From: CAVRQM01 sp965246915
Lineage (GTDB): Bacteria > Pseudomonadota > Alphaproteobacteria > Acetobacterales > Acetobacteraceae
Direction: 5' to 3'
DNA length: 64,000 bases
Assembly (NCBI GenBank): GCA_965246915.1
Contig: CBDFGB010000029.1
Span: 62,001 to 126,000, forward strand
The position numbers and the translations under genes are program-made. Position 1 is the first letter of the stretch. The number at the start of each line of letters is the position of its first letter. Shown here in pieces: positions 40,126 to 50,204 of the stretch. The notes under the pieces were generated by a model. The model was not told where the DNA came from. It saw only the letters and a list, made by a program, of their open reading frames with translations, and ran no database searches.

Positions 40126-42116
40126 CAGCCGCGGATTGAAAGGGCTGCAATAGCCGTTGCCGTCGCGTCACGCGCTTTCCGCGCCGCGTCCGCCGCGCGT
40201 TCCTGCTGGATTGCCAGTTCCTGTAGGCTCGTCTCGGCCGAATCCAGCTGTCGGAGAAGCCTTGCATGGAGCGGATCGCTTGCAGGCACGGCGGCCAGAT
40301 TGTCACGCAGTCGCTGCTCGTCGGCGACGATCGTCTCGCGTCGCGCTGCGATCCGATCGCGCTCGGCGGTCTGCGCTGTCTCCTCGCGCCGTAACGCTGC
40401 GACACGCGCGATCGCCGAGTGCGCCTCGGTGGACAAGACGGAGAGGTCGCGCAGCCGGAGGATCGCGTCCGAATCGTCGGTCAGCGCGATATCCTCATGC
40501 ACCAAGCGATCGGCCGTGGCCGTCACCACGCCATGCCCGCCGGCCGGCAGAGCCGCACGCAGCCGCCATTGGTTTGCCGTCTGCTCCACGAGCGTGGCGC
40601 CGGCCACCTCGAGACGAGCGCCATCGATGCGCGGCAGGTCGAGCAGCAGCGCCTTCGCATCTCTCCCGACGCTGCCCAGTTCCACCTTGGTCGTGGTGCG
40701 TTGAATCCGCGTGAGGCGCGCAACGCCGCCGGCTATGCCGAGACTGCTGACGTCGCGGGTCATGGTTTGGTCCCAGCGCGCGGTGATCGCCGCATCCTCC
40801 GCGAAGGTTAGCAGTCGCGTCTCGCCCGGCGGCAGCGGCGACAGCAACGCATCGCCAGCGAAACCCTCCGGATCGAATGTGGCGACCGCTCCGCCGGGCA
40901 GTGCGCCGCCTGTCGCGTTTGTCAGCCGGACCGCTGCGCGCGGGTGGACCTCGCCGAAGGCCAGCAAGGCGAGCGACTCCGCTTGCGTCTCGATATCGAG
41001 AAATGGCATCGACGCCGTCTGGCCGACCGGCAGCGTTACCGGCGTTGGAAGCTCGAAGGTGGTGGCCGCGACCGCCTCGACCATGGTGGCGCCCGCCGCA
41101 GGCGCGGCGAAATCGCGGTCCGGGCGCGGGGTCGTCTTCATCCGGCCGAGCCGCATATCCGGTGGTGGGGCGGGGGAGACGACTGGCGCGGAGGCGGCCA
41201 TCGGCGCAACCGCCGCCTCTTCAACGCGCGGCGCGAGACGACCCTGCCCGCCCACCGGTATCTCGGGCCGCTCGACCAGCGCCGGCTCGTAGACGTCCTG
41301 GCGGAACGTCACGGGATTGCCTGTGCGCAGTGCGACGGCGACCTGATTCCAATCGTTCGCGGACGCGTTCTCGAAGACCGCCCACCCCTGCAGCCGCGCG
41401 GTCGTCCCGCCCATCACCGGCAAGGCCAGGCGATAGGTTGCTTTCCACAGAGGTGCGGCCGTGACGACCGCGATCCGCACCACCGTTCCCGCGCCCCCCT
41501 GCAGTTGCAGCGTGAGGTTCGTTCGATCCCCGGATGCCTGTCCCCGCAACGCGGCCAAGGCTTCGTCCAGACGCGCCCGCAACACCGGATCGCCGACCAG
41601 CACTGCACCGGAGTCCTCCAACACGAATTGCCGCAGTCCGGCCTCGGTCATGACGCTGACGCGGGTGCGCTCCAGCCCATCGCGGGCGCCTGCCGACGGT
41701 TCGTGATCGCGGAGCGCACCGAGCAGGCGGCCGTGCAGGACGATTTCGCGGCCGGAGGCGTCGCGCACCTCCACGGGCACGCCCCGCAAAGCATTCATCA
41801 AGGCGAACGGCTCGGCGAGGGCGGACGCCGGAAACGGCAATGCCTCGAAAGCTGCGGCGGCGCTATCGGGACCTGGGAGGCGTAGACCTGATATTCGGGA
41901 GGCACCGCCCAGAACCGTCAGCGACTTCAACACGTCCGACACGTCGCCGCGCCGGATACTGAGCACGACCTCGCCGGTTGCGTCGGCTGCGGCCTCATAT
42001 TCGAATGTGCCGACACCGCCGAGCGTCAGAACAGCACGTCGCAGCGTCATCTCCACGGCCTCGCCACGTCCGGCGATCAGCACCAGGCCGGCCACGATCG
42101 GCCAACTGAACCGCAT
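40125..42116 (-). CDS. DUF4139 domain-containing exported protein
   Basis: I choose MRFSWPIVAGLVLIAGRGEA as start because it gives a signal peptide; ATGs six and seven codons upstream are alternatives. The product has 663 residues. It begins with a DUF4140-like beta part (DVSDVLKSLTVLGGASRISG) and carries the DUF4139 core (TVVRIAVVTAAPLWKATYRL, GWAVFENASANDWNQVAVAL). The last 100 residues form a coiled coil (AALRREETAQTAERDRIAAR). The family is secreted or periplasmic and of unknown function. It is coupled to the pyruvyl transferase gene. Confidence 0.8.
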   Translation of the reverse strand: MRFSWPIVAGLVLIAGRGEAVEMTLRRAVLTLGGVGTFEYEAAADATGEVVLSIRRGDVSDVLKSLTVLGGASRISGLRLPGPDSAAAAFEALPFPASALAEPFALMNALRGVPVEVRDASGREIVLHGRLLGALRDHEPSAGARDGLERTRVSVMTEAGLRQFVLEDSGAVLVGDPVLRARLDEALAALRGQASGDRTNLTLQLQGGAGTVVRIAVVTAAPLWKATYRLALPVMGGTTARLQGWAVFENASANDWNQVAVALRTGNPVTFRQDVYEPALVERPEIPVGGQGRLAPRVEEAAVAPMAASAPVVSPAPPPDMRLGRMKTTPRPDRDFAAPAAGATMVEAVAATTFELPTPVTLPVGQTASMPFLDIETQAESLALLAFGEVHPRAAVRLTNATGGALPGGAVATFDPEGFAGDALLSPLPPGETRLLTFAEDAAITARWDQTMTRDVSSLGIAGGVARLTRIQRTTTKVELGSVGRDAKALLLDLPRIDGARLEVAGATLVEQTANQWRLRAALPAGGHGVVTATADRLVHEDIALTDDSDAILRLRDLSVLSTEAHSAIARVAALRREETAQTAERDRIAARRETIVADEQRLRDNLAAVPASDPLHARLLRQLDSAETSLQELAIQQERAADAARKARDATATAIAALSIRG

Positions 42117-42188
42117 CCGCACTATCTTTCGCATCATGAGCGGGTTCGACCTTACCTCGTCGCGGGCGCGCCATGCTACGTCTCTGCG

Positions 42189-43124
42189 ATGGCAGCGCAC
42201 GACCATCATGACCATGGACACGCCCACTCGATCGGCGCTGGACACGCGCATGGTCCGGCGGGCTTCGGCCGGGCTTTCGCGATCGGCGCCGTCGCCAATG
42301 GGGCGTTCGTTGCGGCACAGGTTACCGCCGGCCTGGTCGCTCATTCCAACGCGCTCATCGCGGACGCCGTGCACAACCTCGGTGACGTGCTGGGGCTCTT
42401 GTTGTCTTGGGCGGCCGCTTGGGCGGGCGGGCGTGCTCCCTCGACACGCCGGACCTATGGCTGGGGCCGGGTATCGATCCTCGCGGCGCTTGCCAACGCG
42501 ATGATCCTACTGGTGGGCGTCGGCGCAATTGGGCTTGCGGCAATCCGTCGCTTCGCGGAACCCGCGGCGGTACAAGGCGGACTGGTCATGGTCGTGGCTG
42601 CGATCGGAATCGTCGTGAACGCCGGCACTGCCTTCCTGTTTGCGCGCGGCCGGTCCGATCTGAACGTTCGCGCGGCTTTCCTCCACCTCGCATCCGACGC
42701 GCTCGTATCGCTCGGCGTGGTCATCGCGGGCGGCTTCATCCTGCTGACCGGAGTGACGTGGATTGACCCATTGGCCAGCCTCGTCATCGCTGCCGTCATC
42801 CTGGTCGGGACCTGGAGCACGCTGACGCAAGCCGCGAATCTCGCGGTGGACGCGGTGCCGTCCGGCATGTCCGTCACTGACGTCCGTCGCTGCCTTTCTG
42901 GTTTTCCAGGGGTGCTGGAGGTCCACGATCTGCATGTGTGGGCGCTCTCGACAACGCAAACCGCGCTCACCGCGCATGTCGTGACCTCGAATGCGTCGCC
43001 CGGACTCATTGGCGCCGCGTGCAATGAATTGCGTGCCCGGTTCGGCATCGATCACGTGACCCTTCAGCTTGAGGACGAGGCGATGGCCGGTTCGTGCGCG
43101 TTGCGCTCCGAGCGTGTAATTTGA
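42189..43124 (+). CDS. cation diffusion facilitator (CzcD-type metal exporter)
   Basis: The 311-residue protein exports Zn/Co/Cd-type ions by proton exchange. It has a His-rich start (AAHDHHDHGHAHSIGAGHAH), six membrane helices, and two HxxxD metal sites, DAVHNLGD in TM2 and HLASDALVS in TM5. The cytoplasmic C-terminal domain includes VLEVHDLHVWALSTTQTALT, typical of CzcD. It is divergent from the DUF4139 gene with 72 bases between the chosen starts. Confidence 0.93.
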   Translation: MAAHDHHDHGHAHSIGAGHAHGPAGFGRAFAIGAVANGAFVAAQVTAGLVAHSNALIADAVHNLGDVLGLLLSWAAAWAGGRAPSTRRTYGWGRVSILAALANAMILLVGVGAIGLAAIRRFAEPAAVQGGLVMVVAAIGIVVNAGTAFLFARGRSDLNVRAAFLHLASDALVSLGVVIAGGFILLTGVTWIDPLASLVIAAVILVGTWSTLTQAANLAVDAVPSGMSVTDVRRCLSGFPGVLEVHDLHVWALSTTQTALTAHVVTSNASPGLIGAACNELRARFGIDHVTLQLEDEAMAGSCALRSERVI

Positions 43125-43326
43125 CGTGTTGTTGCAGCGAGGCCACGCCCCGTGCGGATATGCGACACACCCATATAGCGTCCGAGTTAGGACTTGCGGT
43201 AGAACGGAGCCTGCCCGTAACACTTGGGCTGCGACGAGACATCGACGTTAGCACACGAGGCGGCCGTTGACGGCGGGCTGACGGTGCCGGACGGCATGGC
43301 TGCCGTCGCAGCCACAACACAAGGAC

Positions 43327-43935
43327 ATGTCCGCAATGTCTCATCTTTCACGCCGCACCCTGTTCCAGGTCTCCGCCGGCGCGGCTCTGCTTCCGGCGAT
43401 GGGCGTGCTGCGCAGCGCGTCGGCCCAGGGCATGGTCGTTCAGGACGTGATGACCGACGCCTATTCGTATTTCGCGTCGAATGCACAGTTCACCACCTGG
43501 GTCCGGCTGATCGCCGCCGGCGGCCTGGAGGGCGGCGCTCGCGGTGCAACGCAGTTCACCGTGTTCGCGCCGACGGACGATGCACTCGACAAGTACCCGC
43601 AGGTTGCCGAGCTGCTGAGCTACCAGACGCAGGTCGGGCCGCGCAGCAACAACATCTTCCCGGACACCTCGAAGATCGTGAAGCTGGTCCGCAGCCACGT
43701 CGTCCTCGGCAAGCATTTCCCGAAGGACGCCGAGAAGAACAAGGGTGTCATGACGGTCAACAGCCTTGCTGGCACGCCGATCACGGTCGACACCACCAAG
43801 ACCCCGGTCACGGTGACCTGGCAAAGCGCGGTGACGGGACAAGCGCTGACCGCCGGACTGACCGGCAGCCCGGTCAACACGTTCAACGCGGTGATCTACC
43901 CGGTCGACGCGATCTTCGCCGCCAGCATGGGCTGA
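43327..43935 (+). CDS. Tat-exported fasciclin (FAS1) domain protein
   Basis: The 202-residue protein has a twin-arginine signal (SRRTLFQVSAGAALLPAMGV) and then one fasciclin domain: FTTWVRLIAAGGLEGG, TQFTVFAPTDDALDKYPQVA, KLVRSHVVLGKHFPKD, VNSLAGTPITVDTTKTPVTV and NAVIYPVDAIFAASM. FAS1 proteins mediate adhesion or bind ligands outside the cell. ATG 43336 (nine bases later) is an alternative start. A strong terminator follows at 43961. Confidence 0.9.
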   Translation: MSAMSHLSRRTLFQVSAGAALLPAMGVLRSASAQGMVVQDVMTDAYSYFASNAQFTTWVRLIAAGGLEGGARGATQFTVFAPTDDALDKYPQVAELLSYQTQVGPRSNNIFPDTSKIVKLVRSHVVLGKHFPKDAEKNKGVMTVNSLAGTPITVDTTKTPVTVTWQSAVTGQALTAGLTGSPVNTFNAVIYPVDAIFAASMG

Positions 43936-43960
43936 TCCCGTTCGTCTGGAGTTTGAGACG

Positions 43961-43991
43961 ATGGCCCGCGGCGACGCGGGCCATTTTCTTT
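43961..43991 (+). terminator. rho-independent terminator after fasciclin gene
   Basis: ATGGCCCGCG (43961-43970), loop GCGA, CGCGGGCCAT (43975-43984), then TTTCTTT. The 10-bp perfect GC-rich stem followed by a T-run is a classical intrinsic terminator on the plus strand. Confidence 0.88.
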
Positions 43992-44019
43992 GCCTGACGA
44001 TGGCCTCCGCGGAAGGCCG

Positions 44020-44667
44020 CTACGGCGTGGCCGTCGCCCCGAACCCGAGAAATCCCATTTGCGGCACGGGTCGAGCAGGAACGCTGGCGTAGCTCATCGC
44101 CAGCGTAGCAGCTGCCGCAGCGTTCGCCGTCTCCGGCTGCGAACGTCCGCTGTTGCTTCGCGTCGCCCGATTGCCGCTCGACTGGACCACGAAGCCGGGG
44201 CGGCGGGCTGGTGCGTTTGCCCGGGCGACCGGCGAGGCCGCCTGGGGCGGGCCGCTTACCGTGGCCTGGCTCCGGAGTGACAGCAGAAGGAAGGTGATGT
44301 CATTACGCGAGAGATCGACCGATAGCTCGAGCGGCGTCATGCCGAGCACATTGCGACCATTGAAGTCGGCTCCGCGGTTCAGTGAGTCGCGGGCCAATGC
44401 CATATCACCGCGATTAATTGCATCGAACAAAGCTTCGGTGGGTGGCACGTCGAGTTCGGGCCGCCGTTGTGCGGCGGTGTCTCGCGACTGGGCGCCCGGG
44501 ATGCCGGGCGGCGCTGCCTGGCGCTTAGGCGACGCGGGCGCGTCGTTTTGAACGGTCGGATGGAAGCCGTTCGACGCGATACCGCCTCCTGAACTCACGT
44601 TTTGGGCGGCTGCCGGGATGCCCGCCAGCAAGGGAATGACCGCAGCAAAACGACAAATGTGACGCAT
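44020..44667 (-). CDS. exported ankyrin-repeat protein
   Basis: The 215-residue protein has a signal peptide (MRHICRFAAVIPLLAGIPAA then AQN). After a Pro/Ala-rich linker, residues about 75-125 hold ankyrin-type repeats (ALFDAINRGDMALARDSLNR, GADFNGRNVLGMTPLELSV, ITFLLLSL). The C-terminal 80 residues are low complexity. It probably acts in the periplasm through protein contacts. No specific family is known to me. It follows tspO on the same strand. Confidence 0.75.
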   Translation of the reverse strand: MRHICRFAAVIPLLAGIPAAAQNVSSGGGIASNGFHPTVQNDAPASPKRQAAPPGIPGAQSRDTAAQRRPELDVPPTEALFDAINRGDMALARDSLNRGADFNGRNVLGMTPLELSVDLSRNDITFLLLSLRSQATVSGPPQAASPVARANAPARRPGFVVQSSGNRATRSNSGRSQPETANAAAAATLAMSYASVPARPVPQMGFLGFGATATP

Positions 44668-44690
44668 GGCGGGATCCTAGGCGATGGGGT

Positions 44691-45263
44691 TCAAGTCTGA
44701 CCGGGCGGATTCAACCACATCACACCCAAGTTCAGGTAGGCTGCGTAGCATGTCCAAAGCAGATAGGGCAGCATAAGCCACGCGGCGCGAGGCCGGACCC
44801 TGGCGAAGTTGACTATGGTCGCAGTGATCACGCCGAGCATGGGCAAAATGACCGCAAGACCTAGCGCGGGACTGCGCAAACCGAAGAATACCGGCACCCA
44901 GGCGGCGTTCAACAGAAGCTGCCAGCCCCAAAGACGCAGCCCGCGCGCCGCGAGGACACGCTGCACGGTCCCGCGGCGCCCATGTTGCCAAATCAGCCAG
45001 GCCGCGACACCGATCATGACATAAAGGACCGACCAGACCGGGCCAAAGATCCGCTCGTCCGGCACACCCGGCGGCAAGTTCAGACTGTGATACCAACCAC
45101 GTAGCGCGCCGCCTCCAATCCCGGCACCAACCGCACCGGCCAGCAGCGGCAGCCCAACGAAACCGATCGCGGCGAGCCAAACGCCGCCGCCGCCTCGTCC
45201 ATCGTCGCCTTCCGGCCGATCATGATGCTCGCTCTCGACGAAGGCACGTTCTCCCTCAGCCAT
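44691..45263 (-). CDS. tspO: TspO/MBR family tryptophan-rich sensory protein
   Basis: I start at MAEGERAFVESEHHD, seven bases after the stop of the upstream operon gene; the product has 190 residues. Five helices carry the TspO motifs: WYHSLNLPPGVPDERIFGPV, WSVLYVMIGVAAWLIW, LWGWQLLLNAAWVPVFFG and LLPYLLWTCYAAYLNLGVMW. TspO proteins bind tetrapyrroles and act in stress or haem control. The charged N-terminal 40 residues are longer than usual. It ends the MoxR-DUF58-DUF4159 operon. Confidence 0.9.
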   Translation of the reverse strand: MAEGERAFVESEHHDRPEGDDGRGGGGVWLAAIGFVGLPLLAGAVGAGIGGGALRGWYHSLNLPPGVPDERIFGPVWSVLYVMIGVAAWLIWQHGRRGTVQRVLAARGLRLWGWQLLLNAAWVPVFFGLRSPALGLAVILPMLGVITATIVNFARVRPRAAWLMLPYLLWTCYAAYLNLGVMWLNPPGQT

Positions 45264-45270
45264 CCTCACG

Positions 45271-47454
45271 CTAAACCGACTCGCGCCACCACGCGAACCC
45301 AACCGCGCCAAGAAGAAACGCCAGCGCTAGCCAATCCGGCACCAAAGGAATGGTCGCGATCGAAGATGTGACGTGCGCGCCGCGTGTCGGCAGACCGATC
45401 CAGTCGCGTCCAGTTGCAGCCCTTCCCGAGCCCACCATCCGCAGAGCCGGGACATCAATCGCATCGCCCCGCTCGCCCGCCAACCAATGCACGCCGCCGC
45501 CGCTGGTCGCCACGAGGTCTGACACCGCTGTCGCATCGGCACGCAGATCCTCGATCTCACGAGGGTTGACCGTGGTCGCGGCGGCATAGGCGCTGCGCTG
45601 GCCATCGGTGACCTGCCAGACGCCGGGACTCGCCGCGGCCATCGCGCCCGTGGCGGTCCCGGAGGTGGGATCCTCCTTGACCGCCATGGCGTGGCGCTCG
45701 CCGGAGGGATCGATCACCGTCACCTCGACGGGCGGATTTGCGGACAGGCTGCGGCGGGTGACCACCAATCGCGCGTCCTCGCCGCCCGCGGCCGTGCCGG
45801 GATCGATCCGGGCCTCGAGCGCGTTTTCCTCCAGATCGGGCTGCTTCATGAGCCAGTGGGCGATCCGACGCATGAGCTCAGCTTGTGGGCCACCGCCGTC
45901 ATGGCCGCGCGCCCATAGCCAAATCTGGTCGGACAGTAGCAAGGCGACCCTACCGGTGCCGATCCGATCGAGCAGCAGAAGCGGCGCACCGCCCTGGCTG
46001 CCATCCGGCGCGCTCATCAGCACCTGACCCGAGATGTCCGTCGCGGCGATCCGCCGATACCAGCGGCCCCAGGTCGGGGCGGCATCGGGCCGCCATCCGG
46101 GCAATTGCGCCGTCACCGGGTGGCGCGCGCCGATCGCCGTCACCGCCGGCCGGAATGGTCCGGCCACCGCCTCGTCGGACCCCGATTGGTCGTCGCCTTC
46201 GCCGCTCGGCTCCCGGCTCGGGTGGGCTGGAAGCACGGCCCGCAATGGCGTCCCGTCGAGGCTGCCGCCGCCTGCGAACTCCGGCCCGACACTCACCAGC
46301 AATCCACCGCCCTGACGGACGTACTCCGCGATATTCCTCATATATGGCATCGGCAAGATGCCGCGGTTCTGAAACCGGTCGAGGATGATCAGGTCGAAAT
46401 CCCGCACCTTCTGTTGGAACAGTTCGCGCGTCGGGAATGCGATCAACGCCAGTTCGTTGAGCGGGGTAAGGTCATCTTTCTCGGGGGGGCGTAGGATGGT
46501 GAAATGGATCAGGTCAACCGATGGGTCGGCCTTTAGGAGCCGACGCCACATTCGCTCGCCCACATGCGGCTCGCCTGACACCAGCAGAACGCGAAGCCGA
46601 TCCCGCACCCCGGTTACCTGGACAACGGCACGGTTGTTCAGCGTCGAGATCTCGCCGGGCAGCGCCTCGGCGGTCAGCTCGACCACGCTCGGCCCCTCAT
46701 GGGTGATCGGCAGCTCAATCGCCGTGGGCTCACCGACCGGCACCATCTGCTCGCGCGGCGTCTCGCCGTCGCGGCGCAGGGTGACTCGGGCCATCGCAGC
46801 GCCGCGGGGTTTCAGGCCGAGATCATCGACGGCGATGCGCAAGCTGACCGATTTGCCGACTACGCCATAACCCGGAGCCTCGATCAGCCGCAGCCGGCGA
46901 TCCGTCTCGCCCGCACGGCCGGCGAGCAACAGATGCAGCGGGACGCCAGCGGGCAACGACAGCGCGGATGGCTTGTCGTGGGCCTGACCGTCGGTCAGAG
47001 CGATAACCCCCGCCAGTCGCTCGCGCGGCACTTCAGCCAGCGCCCGGTCGATTGCGCCGAACAGCTTGGTGCCGGCTTGCCCACCCGGCGGGACCGTCAT
47101 CGTTCGCACTTCCAGCCCGGAAAGCGCCGCCGCCTTCGCCTGCAACGCGGCGACGGTACTGCGCGCGAGGGCGGGGCGGTCACCCACGGCCATCGACTCG
47201 CTCTGATCGACGACCAGAAGCGCGATGTCGGCAAGCGGCGTTCGCCGTTCCTCGACGAGGGTAGGGCCACAGAGCCACGCCAACACCATCGCCATCGCGA
47301 CGGCGCGCCAGCCGGTGCCGCGAGCACGCCGTCGCGTCGCCAGGGCGAGCGCCACAATCGCAATTGCGGCAAGCAGGCCAAGCACCCACAGCGGCAGCAC
47401 AGGCTCGAACCGCAGCCCGGCCGCGACCTGCACAGCCCCCATAGAAGCGTTCAC
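45271..47454 (-). CDS. large membrane protein with VWA/glutamine-amidotransferase-like region
   Basis: The 727-residue protein has two N-terminal membrane helices (PLWVLGLLAAIAIVALALAT, AMAMVLAWLCGPTLVE), a vWA-like region beginning ADIALLVVDQSESMAVGDRP with a DxSxS site, and a class-I amidotransferase-like domain (FDLIILDRFQNRGILPMPYM, QGGGLLVSVGPEFAGGGS). A C-terminal helix anchors it. It overlaps the DUF4159 gene (ATGA) and belongs to the conserved MoxR/DUF58/DUF4159 cluster. Such clusters are proposed to act in envelope chaperoning; the precise function is unknown. Confidence 0.8.
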   Translation of the reverse strand: MNASMGAVQVAAGLRFEPVLPLWVLGLLAAIAIVALALATRRRARGTGWRAVAMAMVLAWLCGPTLVEERRTPLADIALLVVDQSESMAVGDRPALARSTVAALQAKAAALSGLEVRTMTVPPGGQAGTKLFGAIDRALAEVPRERLAGVIALTDGQAHDKPSALSLPAGVPLHLLLAGRAGETDRRLRLIEAPGYGVVGKSVSLRIAVDDLGLKPRGAAMARVTLRRDGETPREQMVPVGEPTAIELPITHEGPSVVELTAEALPGEISTLNNRAVVQVTGVRDRLRVLLVSGEPHVGERMWRRLLKADPSVDLIHFTILRPPEKDDLTPLNELALIAFPTRELFQQKVRDFDLIILDRFQNRGILPMPYMRNIAEYVRQGGGLLVSVGPEFAGGGSLDGTPLRAVLPAHPSREPSGEGDDQSGSDEAVAGPFRPAVTAIGARHPVTAQLPGWRPDAAPTWGRWYRRIAATDISGQVLMSAPDGSQGGAPLLLLDRIGTGRVALLLSDQIWLWARGHDGGGPQAELMRRIAHWLMKQPDLEENALEARIDPGTAAGGEDARLVVTRRSLSANPPVEVTVIDPSGERHAMAVKEDPTSGTATGAMAAASPGVWQVTDGQRSAYAAATTVNPREIEDLRADATAVSDLVATSGGGVHWLAGERGDAIDVPALRMVGSGRAATGRDWIGLPTRGAHVTSSIATIPLVPDWLALAFLLGAVGFAWWRESV

Positions 47455-50204
47455 TGGCCGAGCCGCTGCAACAGGGCGGGCACATGGACCTGGTCACCCT
47501 TGTAGTTGCCAGTTAGCGAATACATAACCAGATTGACACCGAAGCGATAAGCGAAGACGCGCTGGCGCTCGCCGCCTGGAAGTGTGGCGAACGGATGCTG
47601 CCCGTCGGCGTTCACCGCCCAGGCGGCCGCCCAATCATGCGCTCCAATGATCAGCGGGCTCACGCTATCGTTGCTACGGTCGATATCCCGAGCGATCCAC
47701 ACGGTGTCGCCCTCGTAGCGGCCCGGGAAGTCCGACAGCAGATAGAACGACCGCGCCAGCACATGCGTGCTGGTCAGCGCGGCCAGCGGCGGGGCGGCCA
47801 GCGCGACGGCTCCGGCGTTCGCGTCGGTCGAGAGCCGCCGCAACACGTCGCGGCCGCCGCTGCCCATCCCGGCCCCGCTGCCGCCATCCCGTGTGTCGAT
47901 CAGCAAGACGCCGCCGCCGGCCATGTAGGCGTTCAAAGCGACGATCATCGTCTGCGTCGGCGCTAGCGCATCGGCGCTGATGGGCCAATAGATTAGCGGA
48001 TAGAAACTCAAGTCGTCGCGTCCCGGTTCCACCGAAGCGGGCGCCGCTAGATGCGAGGCCGTGCGGTCGTTGACGTAGTTGGACAGTCCGGCAAGACCCG
48101 CCCGTGCCACGGAGTCGACCGCCTCGTCGCTGGTCCGCACATATGCGAGCCGTGTGGCAAGAGCAGCGTCGTAGGGCTCGTCTGCCCGCGCGGTGCTGAA
48201 AATCCCGCAGGAAAGCAGAAGCGCCAGGGACGCTGTCGTTGCGGCCGTGCCCAGAAGCCCGCGCAATCGAAGCGAGCCCAGAAGGTCGACCACCAGCAAA
48301 AGGGCCGCGAGCGCCACGAGCAGCGGCCCGAGCGGGCGAGGCGGCGCGGCTTCGCGCAGCGCCTCGACGCGCGCGCCCTCGATCGCCGGCGCGGCAACCG
48401 GGTCGCCCAAGCCTTGCGACAGGTTGAGCACCCGGCGCCCGCCGTCCGGGCCATACAGGCCAGGGGGATGGGCGGGGCTGGCCACTGTCGTCGCCCAGGC
48501 GGATGCGGCGATCGGACGCGCGGCCGGCGTCGGCTGCGTCCACTCGCCGAAGCCGTCCAAAAGCCGGATCGGCGTGAGGTCGCCGCCGGCGGTCGCCTCG
48601 GTGTTCACGCCGGCTGACAAGGCGAGCAGCCGCCGAAGCATATCCACGAACAGGCCTGAAAGCGGCAGGCTCGACCAGTCCGCGTTGGCCGTCACATGGA
48701 ACAAAACGACACGGCCCGCGCCGAATGGCCGCTGGGTCACCAGTGGCGTGCCGTCCGTGAGCCTCGCCCAGGTGGCACCCCCAAGATCGGCTGAAGGATC
48801 CGACAGCACCTGGCGCGAGACGGCGACATCGCCGCCTCCCCCGTCTGGCGCAGTTGGCCTGCCGCTTTCGGTGAGACCGGCGAATGGCGAGGCGGGCGGG
48901 AACGGTGCCAGCGTCGCCGGTTTTCCCCACGACATGCTGCCACCGATCTGTCGTTCCGACGGCAGCAGCGTGACTGGCAACAGCGGATCGGGCTGCCCGT
49001 CCACCGCCGCTTGCGCGATCTCCGGCCCCGCGAACCGGATCAGCGTGCCGCCCCGCTCCACCCACCCGCGCAGCGTTTCCGCCTCGGTGCCCGGCGCAAT
49101 GGAGTGATCGGCCGCCAACAGGATCGAGAGCGGCCGTGACAAGAGCATGTTCAGGCCGCCTTCCCGCCACTCGGCATACGGCGACAGCGCCCGCCGCAGG
49201 AAGAACGCCGATCCGGTGAGCGGCGCGTCGGCGTTCGCTCCCTCGGCGAGCAGCAGCCCGACCGGCCGCCGCCGTTCCACCTCATCCAGCAGAAACGTCC
49301 CGGCGGCCGACGCGATCGCGCCGCCCTCCGCCGCGTCGAGGCGCAGCCGATCGACCCGATTGCGAAGCTCGGTCGGCAGGGTGAGGGTGGCGACACCGCT
49401 GTTGGCACCGCCCGGCACGTTCACCAGACCGCGCGCCAGCACCCGCCCATCCGCTGCCTCGGCCCGTACGCCAAACGACGTGGGGGTCGGGCCGCCCGCC
49501 CGCGCCACGCGCACGAGCCAGCCCTCCGGCGCCGCCGAGGCGCTCAGCACGGCGGCTGACCCGGGCGACGCGCTTACGACCCGGAGGGATTTGGCTGCGC
49601 CCAGCGCATCGGCGAACGCGGTCCAGCCCGTGCCGTGGCGCAGGCCGTCCGAGATATACGCGATTGAGCCGGGCCGGGTCGCCAGTCCGGACAGGAGTTG
49701 TCCCGCGGCCGCACGATCGGGCGTCCAGGGAAACGGCCGCAGGGTCGGCAGCACCGCGCGCAGTTCGGCCGCCGTCATCGGCCCGAACACGCGCGGCCCC
49801 GCGCCATCGGCGGCACTCGCGGTGGTCAGCAACAGCGCGGGTCGTTCCATCCGCTGCGCCTCGGCGACCAGCCGGTCGGCCGCGGCGAGGCGCAGCGGCC
49901 AGTCGGCGGCCGATGCGAACCCGTCATCGAGAACGATCGTCAAGGTTCCAATGCCCGCCGGTACCGCGCGCTTTCCCAGGATCGGGCCGGCCAGTCCGAA
50001 GACCAGCAGTGCCGCGGCGGCGAGACGCAACAGCAGCAGCCATGGCGGCGTGCGCGCCGGAGTCTGCTCGGCGGGCAGTTCGAGGAGCAGGCGAACGGAC
50101 GGGAAATCTTGCCGTCGCGGGGCTGGCGGCGTCACCCGAAGCAGCCACCACAGGGCCGGAAGTGCAAGGAGCCCGAGCAGCAGCCAGGGCGCTGCGAAGA
50201 TCAT
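47451..50204 (-). CDS. BatA-type / DUF4159 domain membrane protein
   Basis: I use MIFAAPWLLLGLLALPALWW as start, overlapping the DUF58 stop; the longer frame is not needed. The product has 917 residues. Residues 1-75 match the BatA N-terminal aerotolerance domain (APRRQDFPSVRLLLELPAEQ and a second helix). Residues 100-330 are vWA-like but lack an intact MIDAS. The C-terminal 230 residues are DUF4159 (TRLAYVRTSDEAVDSVARAG, LIYWPISADALAPT, GVLLIDTRDGG, FGVNLVMYSLTGNYKGDQVH). It works with MoxR and DUF58 partners at the membrane. Confidence 0.87.
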   Translation of the reverse strand: MIFAAPWLLLGLLALPALWWLLRVTPPAPRRQDFPSVRLLLELPAEQTPARTPPWLLLLRLAAAALLVFGLAGPILGKRAVPAGIGTLTIVLDDGFASAADWPLRLAAADRLVAEAQRMERPALLLTTASAADGAGPRVFGPMTAAELRAVLPTLRPFPWTPDRAAAGQLLSGLATRPGSIAYISDGLRHGTGWTAFADALGAAKSLRVVSASPGSAAVLSASAAPEGWLVRVARAGGPTPTSFGVRAEAADGRVLARGLVNVPGGANSGVATLTLPTELRNRVDRLRLDAAEGGAIASAAGTFLLDEVERRRPVGLLLAEGANADAPLTGSAFFLRRALSPYAEWREGGLNMLLSRPLSILLAADHSIAPGTEAETLRGWVERGGTLIRFAGPEIAQAAVDGQPDPLLPVTLLPSERQIGGSMSWGKPATLAPFPPASPFAGLTESGRPTAPDGGGGDVAVSRQVLSDPSADLGGATWARLTDGTPLVTQRPFGAGRVVLFHVTANADWSSLPLSGLFVDMLRRLLALSAGVNTEATAGGDLTPIRLLDGFGEWTQPTPAARPIAASAWATTVASPAHPPGLYGPDGGRRVLNLSQGLGDPVAAPAIEGARVEALREAAPPRPLGPLLVALAALLLVVDLLGSLRLRGLLGTAATTASLALLLSCGIFSTARADEPYDAALATRLAYVRTSDEAVDSVARAGLAGLSNYVNDRTASHLAAPASVEPGRDDLSFYPLIYWPISADALAPTQTMIVALNAYMAGGGVLLIDTRDGGSGAGMGSGGRDVLRRLSTDANAGAVALAAPPLAALTSTHVLARSFYLLSDFPGRYEGDTVWIARDIDRSNDSVSPLIIGAHDWAAAWAVNADGQHPFATLPGGERQRVFAYRFGVNLVMYSLTGNYKGDQVHVPALLQRLGQ

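Noticed and set aside
43125..43326. 202-bp gap before the fasciclin gene as a possible RNA gene
   Set aside because: No tRNA-like cloverleaf, conserved riboswitch or stable hairpin was recognised; it is probably just the promoter region.
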